Below are positions 20,937-28,724 of a DNA stretch of 52,579 nt, piece after piece; the stretch's first letter is position 1; every line of letters starts with the position of its first letter. Both the position numbers and the translations under genes were made by a program. The stretch comes from UBA11164 sp002420085. Lineage in GTDB: Bacteria; Pseudomonadota; Gammaproteobacteria; Xanthomonadales; Xanthomonadaceae. The stretch lies in assembly GCA_031976395.1 (NCBI GenBank), contig DALYLJ010000002.1, positions 1 through 52,579 of the forward strand, written 5' to 3'. Below the pieces are notes generated by a model. The model saw nothing but the letters and a program-made list of their open reading frames with translations, had not been told where the DNA came from and made no database searches.

Positions 20937-22787
20937 ATGGAGCGGATCAACGGTGGGAGCGGGTCGTGGTTGCTGTCGCTAGTGTTGGCGATGCTGTGGC
21001 TGCCGGGGTGGGCGAATGAGCGTCAGGTCGGACCGACTGCGGCGACCCAGGCGGGTCATTGGCGGGCATTGGATATGGCCTTTTCCGAGTTGGCCAGCCA
21101 GCGTCGGGCAGTCGGGTTCGGGGTGGTGGTGCTGGTCGATGGCAAACCGTATTGGCAGCGCGTCCACGGTCGGGTCAGTGCCGATGCCGAGCCGGCTTTC
21201 GATCTCGATACGCGGCTGCCCTGGGGGCAGTTGAGTGCGCTGTATCTGACCCTGGCGGCACTGCGCCTGGAGCACCAGGGGGTGGTCGCTGATCTGCGGG
21301 CAGGTGGTCGTCGATCCGATTCGGAGGTGGCGATCGGACCGTCGAATATCGGTGAGCGACGGCGTTTCGATCTGGATGTGCCGATCACCGATTGGCTGCC
21401 GGAGCTTCGCATCGGTCGGGTGCCGGAGCGGTTCCGGGCGGCCAGTGTCCGCGAGATCCTGCTGGGCCGCTCGGGGTTGGCGATGGGCCGCTTGCACGGC
21501 CGCTACTGCCGGCCGGAGCTGTGTCGGGCGATTGGCGATGGCGATGGCGAGTGGTATGCGCTGTCCGAGCCGATGGTCCTGGGCGGCTTGCAGTCGGCGG
21601 CGGCGATGGAGATTCTGGCGCGGGTGCTGGAGCGGGTGTCCGGGCTTGCCATCGAGCACCTGATCGAACGTGAGGTGACCGCTCCGCTCGGGTTGCCGGC
21701 GCCGTCCTATCGGCCCGATTTCGTCAGCCATCGCAAGGGTCGGGTGACGCCGACCCTGGCCACCCGCGAGCGCTCGGCACTCGGTGTGGTCGGGTCGTTG
21801 GCGGAACTCACGGCACTGGCCGAGGCCCTGCTGGGTGCCGATGACGACTGGCTGCCGTGGTCGGTGCGCGAACGGCTGTTCACGGCACAGCCGCTGTCCG
21901 GCGCGGCGATGCCCTGGGCGCGGGCCGCCTATCTGTTCCGACTGTCCGGGCATGCCGGCGACGAGCCGGGTCTGGCCAGTCTGTCGGCGTTCTATCCGAA
22001 CGCCGATGTCCGCATCCAGGTCGTGCCGGAGTGGCGCATTGCGGTGCTGGCGGCCGGCAATTTCGATCCCGAGGATGCCCGTCTGGGGCCGGTGCTGCGC
22101 GCTGCGCGACTGGCGGCATTGGCCGAGGTCGGGGTGCCGATCGCCGAGCCGGTCGATGCGGTCGAAGATCGCCTGCCGGATACGATCCCGGCGCCAGCCG
22201 GACTGGCCGAGGATGATTTTGCGGCGCGCTACGCCACGGTGTTCGGGCTGGTCGATGTCCGCCCCGAGGGATCGGCCCACACGGCCACGGCGGCAGGCTG
22301 GAATTTCACCCTCGATCGCCGTGCCGATGGCTGGTATCGACTGCGGCTGCGGGTGTTGCGCATCCCGATCGGTCTATCGTTCCTGGATCGGATCACAGTT
22401 CGACCGATGCGCCGGGACGGTCAGCGGCTGCTGCTGATGGCGACCGCCGATGACACGGTGGTGCTCGGTTCGGCGCTGATCGCCGGATCGGCGAGTAGGC
22501 AGATCGAGCCCTGGCTCGGCCGCTATCGCCTGGTCAATGCCGATCCGCTGGCCGAGCAGTCGAAGATCGATCGGGTCGAGGTCGGCATCGATGCGGGAAT
22601 CCCGGTGGTGCGGGTTCCCTTGCCGGGTCTGGTTGCGCCGACCCTGAGCATTCCGCTGGAGCACGAATCGGGGGATCTGTTCCAGGTCGCCGGCTTCGGT
22701 CCCGGTCTGGGCGAGCGCTTTCGCTTCGATCGCAGCGATGGTGAGGCCAGTCTGTGGTATTCCGGTTATCGCTTGCAGCGCGAGTGA
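20937..22787 (+). CDS. Beta-lactamase-fold protein, probably catalytically inactive
   Basis: A 616-residue exported protein with a signal peptide (SWLLSLVLAMLWLPGWA). Residues about 45-430 follow the class C beta-lactamase/PBP-like family (FDLDTRLPWGQLSALYLTLA, DVPITDWLPE, ILLGRSGLA, ARVLERVSG, TAPLGLPAP). The active-site motifs are altered. The expected SxxK falls on Q98-L-S-A101, and the YxN region reads LQSAAAMEIL with no Tyr-x-Asn. Only an HxG-like SGHAG remains. The last 180 residues are a beta-rich domain seen in some secreted serine hydrolases. ATG 20937 has GAGGT upstream. It may be a binding or scaffolding pseudoenzyme. The motif alignment was made by eye. Confidence 0.75.
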   Translation: MERINGGSGSWLLSLVLAMLWLPGWANERQVGPTAATQAGHWRALDMAFSELASQRRAVGFGVVVLVDGKPYWQRVHGRVSADAEPAFDLDTRLPWGQLSALYLTLAALRLEHQGVVADLRAGGRRSDSEVAIGPSNIGERRRFDLDVPITDWLPELRIGRVPERFRAASVREILLGRSGLAMGRLHGRYCRPELCRAIGDGDGEWYALSEPMVLGGLQSAAAMEILARVLERVSGLAIEHLIEREVTAPLGLPAPSYRPDFVSHRKGRVTPTLATRERSALGVVGSLAELTALAEALLGADDDWLPWSVRERLFTAQPLSGAAMPWARAAYLFRLSGHAGDEPGLASLSAFYPNADVRIQVVPEWRIAVLAAGNFDPEDARLGPVLRAARLAALAEVGVPIAEPVDAVEDRLPDTIPAPAGLAEDDFAARYATVFGLVDVRPEGSAHTATAAGWNFTLDRRADGWYRLRLRVLRIPIGLSFLDRITVRPMRRDGQRLLLMATADDTVVLGSALIAGSASRQIEPWLGRYRLVNADPLAEQSKIDRVEVGIDAGIPVVRVPLPGLVAPTLSIPLEHESGDLFQVAGFGPGLGERFRFDRSDGEASLWYSGYRLQRE

Positions 22788-22820
22788 TCGGGCGCATCCG
22801 GTCGTCCAATTACCGCCCGA

Positions 22821-24134
22821 CTACAGCCCGAGCGCGAACAGGCCGAGGCAGAGCAGCAGGCCGAGGCCCGGCACGATCACCGTCAGGGCGCCGACCGCGC
22901 CATAGGCGGCGGCGTGGGTCTCCTTGCAGATCGCGCGGATCGTGGTGACCACGTAGCCGTTGTGCGGCAGTGAGTCGAGCACGCCGGAGGAGATCGCTAC
23001 CGCCCGGTGCAACTGGTCCGGGTTGACGCCCTGGTCGAGGTAGTGCGGGGCCAGCAGGGGCAGGGCGATCACCTGGCCGCCCGAGGCCGAGCCGGTCATC
23101 GCGGCGATGGCACTGACCGCCAGCGCGGCGGTGGCGACCCCGGAGCCGGGCAGGTGGGTCATCCAATCGACTGCCAGCATGAACGCCGGGGCGGCTTTGG
23201 CGACGGCCCCGAAGCCGACCACGGCGGCGGTATTGCCGATCGCGATCAGGGCACCGGTGCTGCCCTCGGCGACCGCATGGCCGAGCGTGCGCCGATGCCG
23301 CCAGCAGGCCAGCAGGGTGACCAGGCAGCCGGCCAGCAGGGCCAGGATCAGGGCCGAGGTCTGCAAGCGGTCATGCAGGGCGAACGACACCGCCAGGACG
23401 GCGATCGGGCCGAGCAGGGCACGGATCGGCGTCGGCAATGCCGCGCGCTCGATCCGGACATCATCCGGCCGTGCCTCGAAGCCTTCGCCGCGTGCCTTGG
23501 CGCGGTCGAGCATCCAGGTCAGCCAGAGGTAGCCGATGCCGGCCATGAACAGGGCGACCAGCAGGCTGGCCTGCCAGGCGGCCCAGGGTGAGGTGCCGAG
23601 GTACTGGATCGGAATCCAGTTCTGGATTTCCGGCGAGCCGGCCGACGTCATGGTGAAGGTCACCGAGCCGAATGCCAGGGCGGCCGGGATGAATCGACGC
23701 GGCAGATCGGCGCCGCGAAACAGGGCCAGGGCGGTCGGATAGACCGAGAAGGCCACCACGAACAGGCTGACTCCGCCATAGGTCAGCACGGCGCAGGCCA
23801 GCACCACGGCCAGCGCCGCCCGCTGCTGGCCGATGCCTTCGATCACCCAGCGTGCGACGCTCTCGGCAGCGCCGGTGTCTTCCATCAGCTTGCCGAAGAT
23901 CGAGCCGAGCAGGAACATGAAGAACCAACTGGCGATGAAACCGGTGAAGCCCGACATGTAGACTCCGACCAGATCGCCCTGGCCCTCGCCGGCCAATTGC
24001 GGCAACAGCGGCAGGCCGCTGCTCACTGCCACCAGCAAGGCGCACAGCGGGGTGGCGACGAACAGGTTCATGCCGCGCACGGTGAGCACGATCAACAGTG
24101 CGAGGGCGCACAGTAGCCCGATCAGGCTGAGCAT
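22821..24134 (-). CDS. GntP-family permease, candidate 3-hydroxybutyrate transporter
   Basis: A 437-residue integral membrane protein with about 12 hydrophobic segments. Family-like motifs include SGFTGFIASWFFMFLLGSIF near the N-terminus, FTMTSAGSPEIQNWIP and ISSGVLDSLPHNGYVVTTI, the last typical of the D-beta-hydroxybutyrate/gluconate (GntP) permease group. It would take a small carboxylate into the cytoplasm. It is divergent from the TonB receptor gene, and the 150-nt gap holds a palindrome shared with the 3HB-oligomer hydrolase promoter. The start at ATG 24134 lacks a clear ribosome binding site. 3-Hydroxybutyrate as substrate is inferred from context plus family. Confidence 0.8.
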   Translation of the reverse strand: MLSLIGLLCALALLIVLTVRGMNLFVATPLCALLVAVSSGLPLLPQLAGEGQGDLVGVYMSGFTGFIASWFFMFLLGSIFGKLMEDTGAAESVARWVIEGIGQQRAALAVVLACAVLTYGGVSLFVVAFSVYPTALALFRGADLPRRFIPAALAFGSVTFTMTSAGSPEIQNWIPIQYLGTSPWAAWQASLLVALFMAGIGYLWLTWMLDRAKARGEGFEARPDDVRIERAALPTPIRALLGPIAVLAVSFALHDRLQTSALILALLAGCLVTLLACWRHRRTLGHAVAEGSTGALIAIGNTAAVVGFGAVAKAAPAFMLAVDWMTHLPGSGVATAALAVSAIAAMTGSASGGQVIALPLLAPHYLDQGVNPDQLHRAVAISSGVLDSLPHNGYVVTTIRAICKETHAAAYGAVGALTVIVPGLGLLLCLGLFALGL

Positions 24135-24194
24135 GGAGGGTCCGGAAGGCGGGATTGGGCGCAGAGTATCGGTGGCGGACACCGCCTGCGGCAC

Positions 24195-24208
24195 TGTACC
24201 AAGGTACA
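24195..24208. promoter_or_regulatory. Palindrome TGTACCAAGGTACA in the permease/TonB-receptor promoter region
   Basis: TGTACC-AA-GGTACA is a perfect 6+6 inverted repeat, 61 nt before the permease start and 76 nt before the TonB receptor start. The same 13 bases, with matching CCGGTCGGG a few bases downstream, occur at 32847 ahead of the 3HB-oligomer hydrolase. It is a strong candidate operator for a dimeric regulator, most simply the LuxR-type regulator encoded at 32071-32736. Confidence 0.75.
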
Positions 24209-24284
24209 AGTGCCGGTCGGGTCGGCGCTGCTTAGGCTTCCGTGGTCGGCAGCGGGCCGAGGTCCAGATACGGGAGAATCCAAG

Positions 24285-26693
24285 ATGCCATTCGATCCAC
24301 TCAGTCGCGCCATCGCGCGGTCGCTGCACAGCCGCCCCGGACGCGCCGGGCGCAACGGATTGGCCCTGACCGGCCTGGTCGGAGGATTGCTGCTGGTGGC
24401 AAGTCCGCTGGCCGCCCAGGACAACAGTGATGGCGAGGCCGGTGCCGATGCCGAGCGCAGCAATGCCCTGGCGCTCGATGCCATCACCGTCACGGCCCGC
24501 CGACGCGAGGAGACCGTGCTCGACGTGCCGCTGGCGATCACCAGCTTCAGTGGCCCGCAGTTGGAAAAGCTCGGTGCGGTCGATATCACCGACCTCAACC
24601 AACTGGTCCCGAACGTCACCTTCGAGCCGACCCGTGGCACCAATACCACCCTGTCGGCCTTCATTCGTGGCGTCGGCCAGCAGGATCCGGTAGCCGGTTT
24701 CGAGCAGGGCGTCGGCGTCTATCTCGACGACATCTATCTCAACCGCCCGCATGGTGCGGTGGTGGACATCTACGATGTCGAGCGGATCGAGGTGCTGCGT
24801 GGTCCGCAGGGCACGCTGTACGGTCGCAACACCATCGGCGGCGCGATCAAGTACGTGACCCGCCGGCTCGGCAACGAGGCTTCGGCGCGGGTGACGGTGT
24901 CGGCCGGTTCCTACGACCAGCGAGATGCGATCGGCACCTTCGTGCTGCCGGTGGCCGACAGCCTGCGGCTGGGGGGCTCGGTTGCCAGCCTGAATCGTGA
25001 CGGCTTCGGCGAGAACATCATCACCGGCGCCGACAACTACGACAAGGAGGTGTTCGCCGCTCGGCTCAGTCTCGAATGGACGCCGAGCGATGCGCTGTTC
25101 GTGCGGTTGGCCGCCGATCGCACCGACGACGACTCCAATGCCCGCCAGGGCCATCGCCTGCTGCCCAGTCTGCTGACCGGCCAGCCGGTGCTCGACAACG
25201 TATTCGATACCCGTGCCGGGCTGGCGGTCCCGGAGTCCGAGCAGCTCAGTCGTGGCGTCTCCGGCACCATCGAGTGGTATCTGGACGACCGCTTCACGCT
25301 CAAGAGCATCACCGCCTATCGCGAGAACGACGCCGGCTGGGCCAATGACTTCGATGGCCTGCAAACGGTCGATGTCGATGTCCCGGTGTTCTACCGCGAC
25401 GACCAGTTCAGTCAGGAACTGCAACTGCTGTTCGAAACCGAGCGGGTCTCGGGCGTTGCCGGCTTCTACTACCTCGATGCCAATGCCTTCAACGAGTTCG
25501 ACGTGGTGCTCGGCGCCACCGGCAGCCTGATCGGCCTGCCTGGGCTGAATGCCAACACGGTCGGCGATGTCGATACCGAAACCTGGTCGCTGTTCGCCGA
25601 CATCACCTTCGACCTGACCGATCAGATCGAACTGTCGGTCGGTGGTCGCTACACCGAGGACGAGCGCAGTGCGCACATCCTGCGGCGCACCTTCCTGGGT
25701 GGCTTTACGCCGCCATTCGGAGGCCCCGAACGGCCGCCGATCGCCACCGCTGCCAATTTCAATGGCGACGAAACCTTCACCGACTTCACCCCGCGCGCCG
25801 GCATCGCCTGGAAGCCCAATGACGATCACAACCTGTACTTCGGGTTCTCGCAGGGCTTCAAGGGCGGCGGCTTCGACCCGCGCGGCTCGACCACGGCGGC
25901 GCCTGATCTCGACGGCGATGGCGATATCGACGGCGACGACATCCAGGATTTCATGCAGTTCGATCCCGAGGAAGTGACCGCCTACGAGATCGGTCACAAG
26001 GCGACCTGGCTGGACGGCCGGATCGACACCGCCCTGGCGCTGTTCTGGAACAGTTACGAGGACATCCAGATTCCCGGTTCGGTCGGGGTCGATACCAATG
26101 GCGACGGTGTCAACGACAGCTTCGTCGGGGTTACCACCAATGCCGCCGAGGCGCGCATCCGGGGCGTCGAGTTCGAGGGTCGCGCCACCCTGGGCGAAGA
26201 ACTGTTCGGTGCCGGCGATCGGCTGGTCGGCAACTGGGCGATCGGCTACATCGATGCCGAGTTCCAGCAGTTCATCAATGCCTTCGGCGTCGATATCTCG
26301 GACACCGCGACCTTCCAGAACACCCCCGAGTGGACCCTCAACCTGGGCTTCGACTACAGCCTGCCATTGGCCATCAATGGCGTTGCCGGCACCCTGAGCT
26401 TCCTGCCGCGTGCCAGCTACCGCAGCGAGACCAACCAGTTCGAGGTCGAGAGCACCTTGCTCGATCAGGGCGGCTATACCCTGTTCGATGCCAGCCTGGT
26501 CTGGGGCTCGGACGATGGCCGCTGGCAGATCGGCATCCACGGCCGCAACCTGGGCGACAAGCGCTACATCAGCTCCGGCTGGGACTTCGTCAACGATGCC
26601 ACCCTGGCCCCGACCCTCGGCCTGGAGCGGACCCTGACCGCCTTCTTCGGCAACCCGCGCACCATCACCGGTACGGTCACGGTCAACTTCTGA
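24285..26693 (+). CDS. TonB-dependent outer-membrane receptor
   Basis: Imports a substrate across the outer membrane with energy from TonB/ExbBD. The 802-residue protein has a signal peptide ending SPLAAQ, a TonB-box-like ITVTARR, a plug domain (about 65-190, with VERIEVLRGPQGTLYGRNT) and a 22-strand-type barrel ending in GTVTVNF (terminal Phe, the usual assembly signal). Within barrel loops two Asp-rich segments resemble EF-hand/dockerin calcium loops: DLDGDGDIDGDD (about residue 542) and DTNGDGVNDSF (about 603). ATG 24285 has GGGAG upstream. Its context, with a 3HB-oligomer hydrolase and a permease sharing the same palindrome, suggests an oligo-hydroxyalkanoate-derived substrate, not a siderophore. 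Confidence 0.92.
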   Translation: MPFDPLSRAIARSLHSRPGRAGRNGLALTGLVGGLLLVASPLAAQDNSDGEAGADAERSNALALDAITVTARRREETVLDVPLAITSFSGPQLEKLGAVDITDLNQLVPNVTFEPTRGTNTTLSAFIRGVGQQDPVAGFEQGVGVYLDDIYLNRPHGAVVDIYDVERIEVLRGPQGTLYGRNTIGGAIKYVTRRLGNEASARVTVSAGSYDQRDAIGTFVLPVADSLRLGGSVASLNRDGFGENIITGADNYDKEVFAARLSLEWTPSDALFVRLAADRTDDDSNARQGHRLLPSLLTGQPVLDNVFDTRAGLAVPESEQLSRGVSGTIEWYLDDRFTLKSITAYRENDAGWANDFDGLQTVDVDVPVFYRDDQFSQELQLLFETERVSGVAGFYYLDANAFNEFDVVLGATGSLIGLPGLNANTVGDVDTETWSLFADITFDLTDQIELSVGGRYTEDERSAHILRRTFLGGFTPPFGGPERPPIATAANFNGDETFTDFTPRAGIAWKPNDDHNLYFGFSQGFKGGGFDPRGSTTAAPDLDGDGDIDGDDIQDFMQFDPEEVTAYEIGHKATWLDGRIDTALALFWNSYEDIQIPGSVGVDTNGDGVNDSFVGVTTNAAEARIRGVEFEGRATLGEELFGAGDRLVGNWAIGYIDAEFQQFINAFGVDISDTATFQNTPEWTLNLGFDYSLPLAINGVAGTLSFLPRASYRSETNQFEVESTLLDQGGYTLFDASLVWGSDDGRWQIGIHGRNLGDKRYISSGWDFVNDATLAPTLGLERTLTAFFGNPRTITGTVTVNF

Positions 26694-26703
26694 GTGGGGC
26701 GGC

Positions 26704-26723
26704 GGGGTCGGAAGTCCGGCCCC
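26704..26723. terminator. Hairpin after the TonB receptor gene
   Basis: GGGGTCGG (26704-26711) and CCGGCCCC (26716-26723) form eight pairs, one a T-G, around AAGT. It lies 11 nt after the TonB receptor stop and before the convergent SIR2 gene. There is no T-run. Confidence 0.5.
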
Positions 26724-26783
26724 GTCGTCGATTCGCCATCGCCGCGCGCCGGACTTCGCCCAGCCCGCCGCCCGGCCCGCCGC

Positions 26784-28601
26784 TCAGGCCGCCCGCCAGT
26801 CCGGCCACGCGGCCAGACTGGCCGGCTCGGCGCGGCCGGCTACCACCTCGGCCAGCCGATCCAGCCACTGCCCCTGCGGATGCCCCTGCGCCTTGGCCTG
26901 GGCGATCACCCCGGAAAAATCCCATTCGCCCGTGCTCAGCCGATCGACCGTGATCAGGCGCTTGATCTGGCCCAGGGCGGCCGGCTGCTCGTGGATCGGG
27001 CGACAGCAGTAGGCATACATCCAGCATTCCAGCGCCAGTTCCGGCGGTGCGGCGGAGTTCAACTGGTTAAACGCTGCGTCGAGCCGGGCCAGCCCCTCTG
27101 CCCGCCGCCCCTGGCCGAGCAGCAGGCGGGCGTAGTTGCCGAGGGTGTTGGCGTTGTTCGGGTCGGCATCGAGTGCGCGGCGGTACAGGGCCTCGGCGGC
27201 GTCGTGATCCTTGCGGATCTTGGTCAGGAAATTGGCGTAGTTGTTGAGCAGTTCCGGCGAGGTCGGGACTGCTGCCAGGGCCGCGCGATAGAGGGCGTCG
27301 CGTCGGTCCGGGTCCGGTTCGGAGGCGGCCTCGCGCTGCCATTGCCACCAGGCTTTGTCCGGTTCGGTCTTGCCCTGGGCGAAGCGCAGCGAGTGGGCGA
27401 CCGCATCGAGTTCGTCGAGACGCTGGCTGCCGCCAGGGGCGGCGTCACGGTCGCTGACCGGTGCGGCACCGTCTGCGGCGACCGGGTGGTGATGCGGGTC
27501 CGGGGCGTTCGATTCGAACCCGACCGATTCGAACCCTGCCGATTCTGGGGCTGCGACTGGCGCTGCGGCCTGGGGTGCAGGGGCGATGGCGGCCATCGGG
27601 CGCGGCTTGGCGGCGCGTTCGGTCATGCGAGCGGTGATCCGGTCGAGTTGCTGTTTCAGTTGTTCGGCGCGCGCCTCGGCCCGTTTCAGCACGATTTCGT
27701 CGGGCCTGGTCAGGTCCAGTTTCTGACCCAGCAGGGCCATCAGTTCGTCGAAGCCGAGCACCGGCACCAGGTGGCCGTTCTGTCTGGCGATGAAGCTGCA
27801 AATGCGCTCGGGTGGCTCGGCACTGCCTTCGCGGTGGCACCAGTAGACGCCACCGGGAATGCTGGCTCGCGCCAGCCCTTCCAGACAGGCCATCAGGCTG
27901 GCGTCGTTGCCGCCGTATCCGAGCACGATCGGGGTGTACTGACGGAGCAGGGCGGTGATCGCCTCGTTCAAGCCGTCGGGCATCGTGGCGAGTTGTTCGG
28001 GCGTGCTCATCGGGTTGAGCAGCAGGTCACGATGGACCTTGAGCACCAGCGGCCGGCGCAGATCGGTCCGGGCGAACGGCGCCAATGACTCGTGGCCGCA
28101 GACCAGCGGATAGTTGGCACTGAAGATCGACAGCGAGTCGGCGACCAGATTGTCGAAATTGACCGTGATGACCACCCGATGGCGGTGTTCGGCCATGATC
28201 CGGGCCAGGACGGAATAGCCATAGCTCGGCTCGGCCTGGGCCATCTGATTTTCCAGATAGGCGTAGCCTCGGTCCGGATCCGTGCCGTACATGCGCTGGT
28301 AGAGGGCCGGATAGCTGGCCGCCGGGTCGCGGGGGTCGTACTCGGCGATGCCGAGGGTGGCGGCGCTGGCCCAGTCGGCCACGGCCTGGCCCTCGGCGTC
28401 GGGTGCGCGGCGGTGCAGGATCGACACCCATTCACCGACCATCTCGCTGGCCAGTTTGATGCCGGAACTCTTCGATGCCCCGGCCCCGAGGATGAAGGCG
28501 AACCGCCGGTTCGGCATGGTCGTGTGGATGTTCGCGAACTCCTCGACGAAGCCGAGCATGCTCATTCGGCGGGGCGAGGACGGGGGGTCGGGTGAGGTCA
28601 T
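26784..28601 (-). CDS. SIR2-like NAD-consuming domain fused to TPR repeats
   Basis: The 605-residue frame has a SIR2-type Rossmann domain (about 30-290). It shows FILGAGASKSSG (37-47), ITVNFDN (N148), KVHRD (H190) and LGYGGND (227-233), the layout of the SIR2_2-type proteins that act as NAD hydrolases in several antiphage systems. A low-complexity Ala/Pro linker (about 335-390) leads to TPR-like repeats (about 405-530: NNYANFLTKIRKDHDAAEAL, GNYARLLLGQGRRAEGLARL). Starts at 28601, 28565 or 28517 are all possible; none has a clear ribosome binding site. It is convergent with the TonB receptor and divergent from the kinase. A defence role is inferred from domain type, not shown. Confidence 0.75.
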   Translation of the reverse strand: MTSPDPPSSPRRMSMLGFVEEFANIHTTMPNRRFAFILGAGASKSSGIKLASEMVGEWVSILHRRAPDAEGQAVADWASAATLGIAEYDPRDPAASYPALYQRMYGTDPDRGYAYLENQMAQAEPSYGYSVLARIMAEHRHRVVITVNFDNLVADSLSIFSANYPLVCGHESLAPFARTDLRRPLVLKVHRDLLLNPMSTPEQLATMPDGLNEAITALLRQYTPIVLGYGGNDASLMACLEGLARASIPGGVYWCHREGSAEPPERICSFIARQNGHLVPVLGFDELMALLGQKLDLTRPDEIVLKRAEARAEQLKQQLDRITARMTERAAKPRPMAAIAPAPQAAAPVAAPESAGFESVGFESNAPDPHHHPVAADGAAPVSDRDAAPGGSQRLDELDAVAHSLRFAQGKTEPDKAWWQWQREAASEPDPDRRDALYRAALAAVPTSPELLNNYANFLTKIRKDHDAAEALYRRALDADPNNANTLGNYARLLLGQGRRAEGLARLDAAFNQLNSAAPPELALECWMYAYCCRPIHEQPAALGQIKRLITVDRLSTGEWDFSGVIAQAKAQGHPQGQWLDRLAEVVAGRAEPASLAAWPDWRAA

Positions 28602-28724
28602 GCTGGGCCGTGGTCCGTGGCGGGGTGGCTGTCGGGCAGTATACGGCGGGCGTGACTTCGGTCAGGGGGCATGGCCGGGTATGCTGTCTGCCGGTTTCCA
28701 GACGGGTCAGCGTGCGCGGCGGTC

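Noticed and set aside
20552..20950. A 132-codon - strand frame upstream of the exported orphan gene.
   Set aside because: Pro/Arg/Thr-rich, no ribosome binding site, no recognisable domain; treated as non-coding.
22821..26540. A 1239-codon open frame on the - strand running through the TonB receptor gene into the permease.
   Set aside because: Only the last 437 codons look like a protein (GntP permease). The rest mirrors the TonB receptor codons and results from high GC content; the receptor on the + strand has clear domains.
26784..28601. Reading the SIR2 protein as a CobB-type protein deacetylase.
   Set aside because: It lacks the zinc-binding cysteines and the length pattern of sirtuin deacetylases; the GAGAS/TVNFDN/GYGGND layout fits the SIR2_2 defence-type group.
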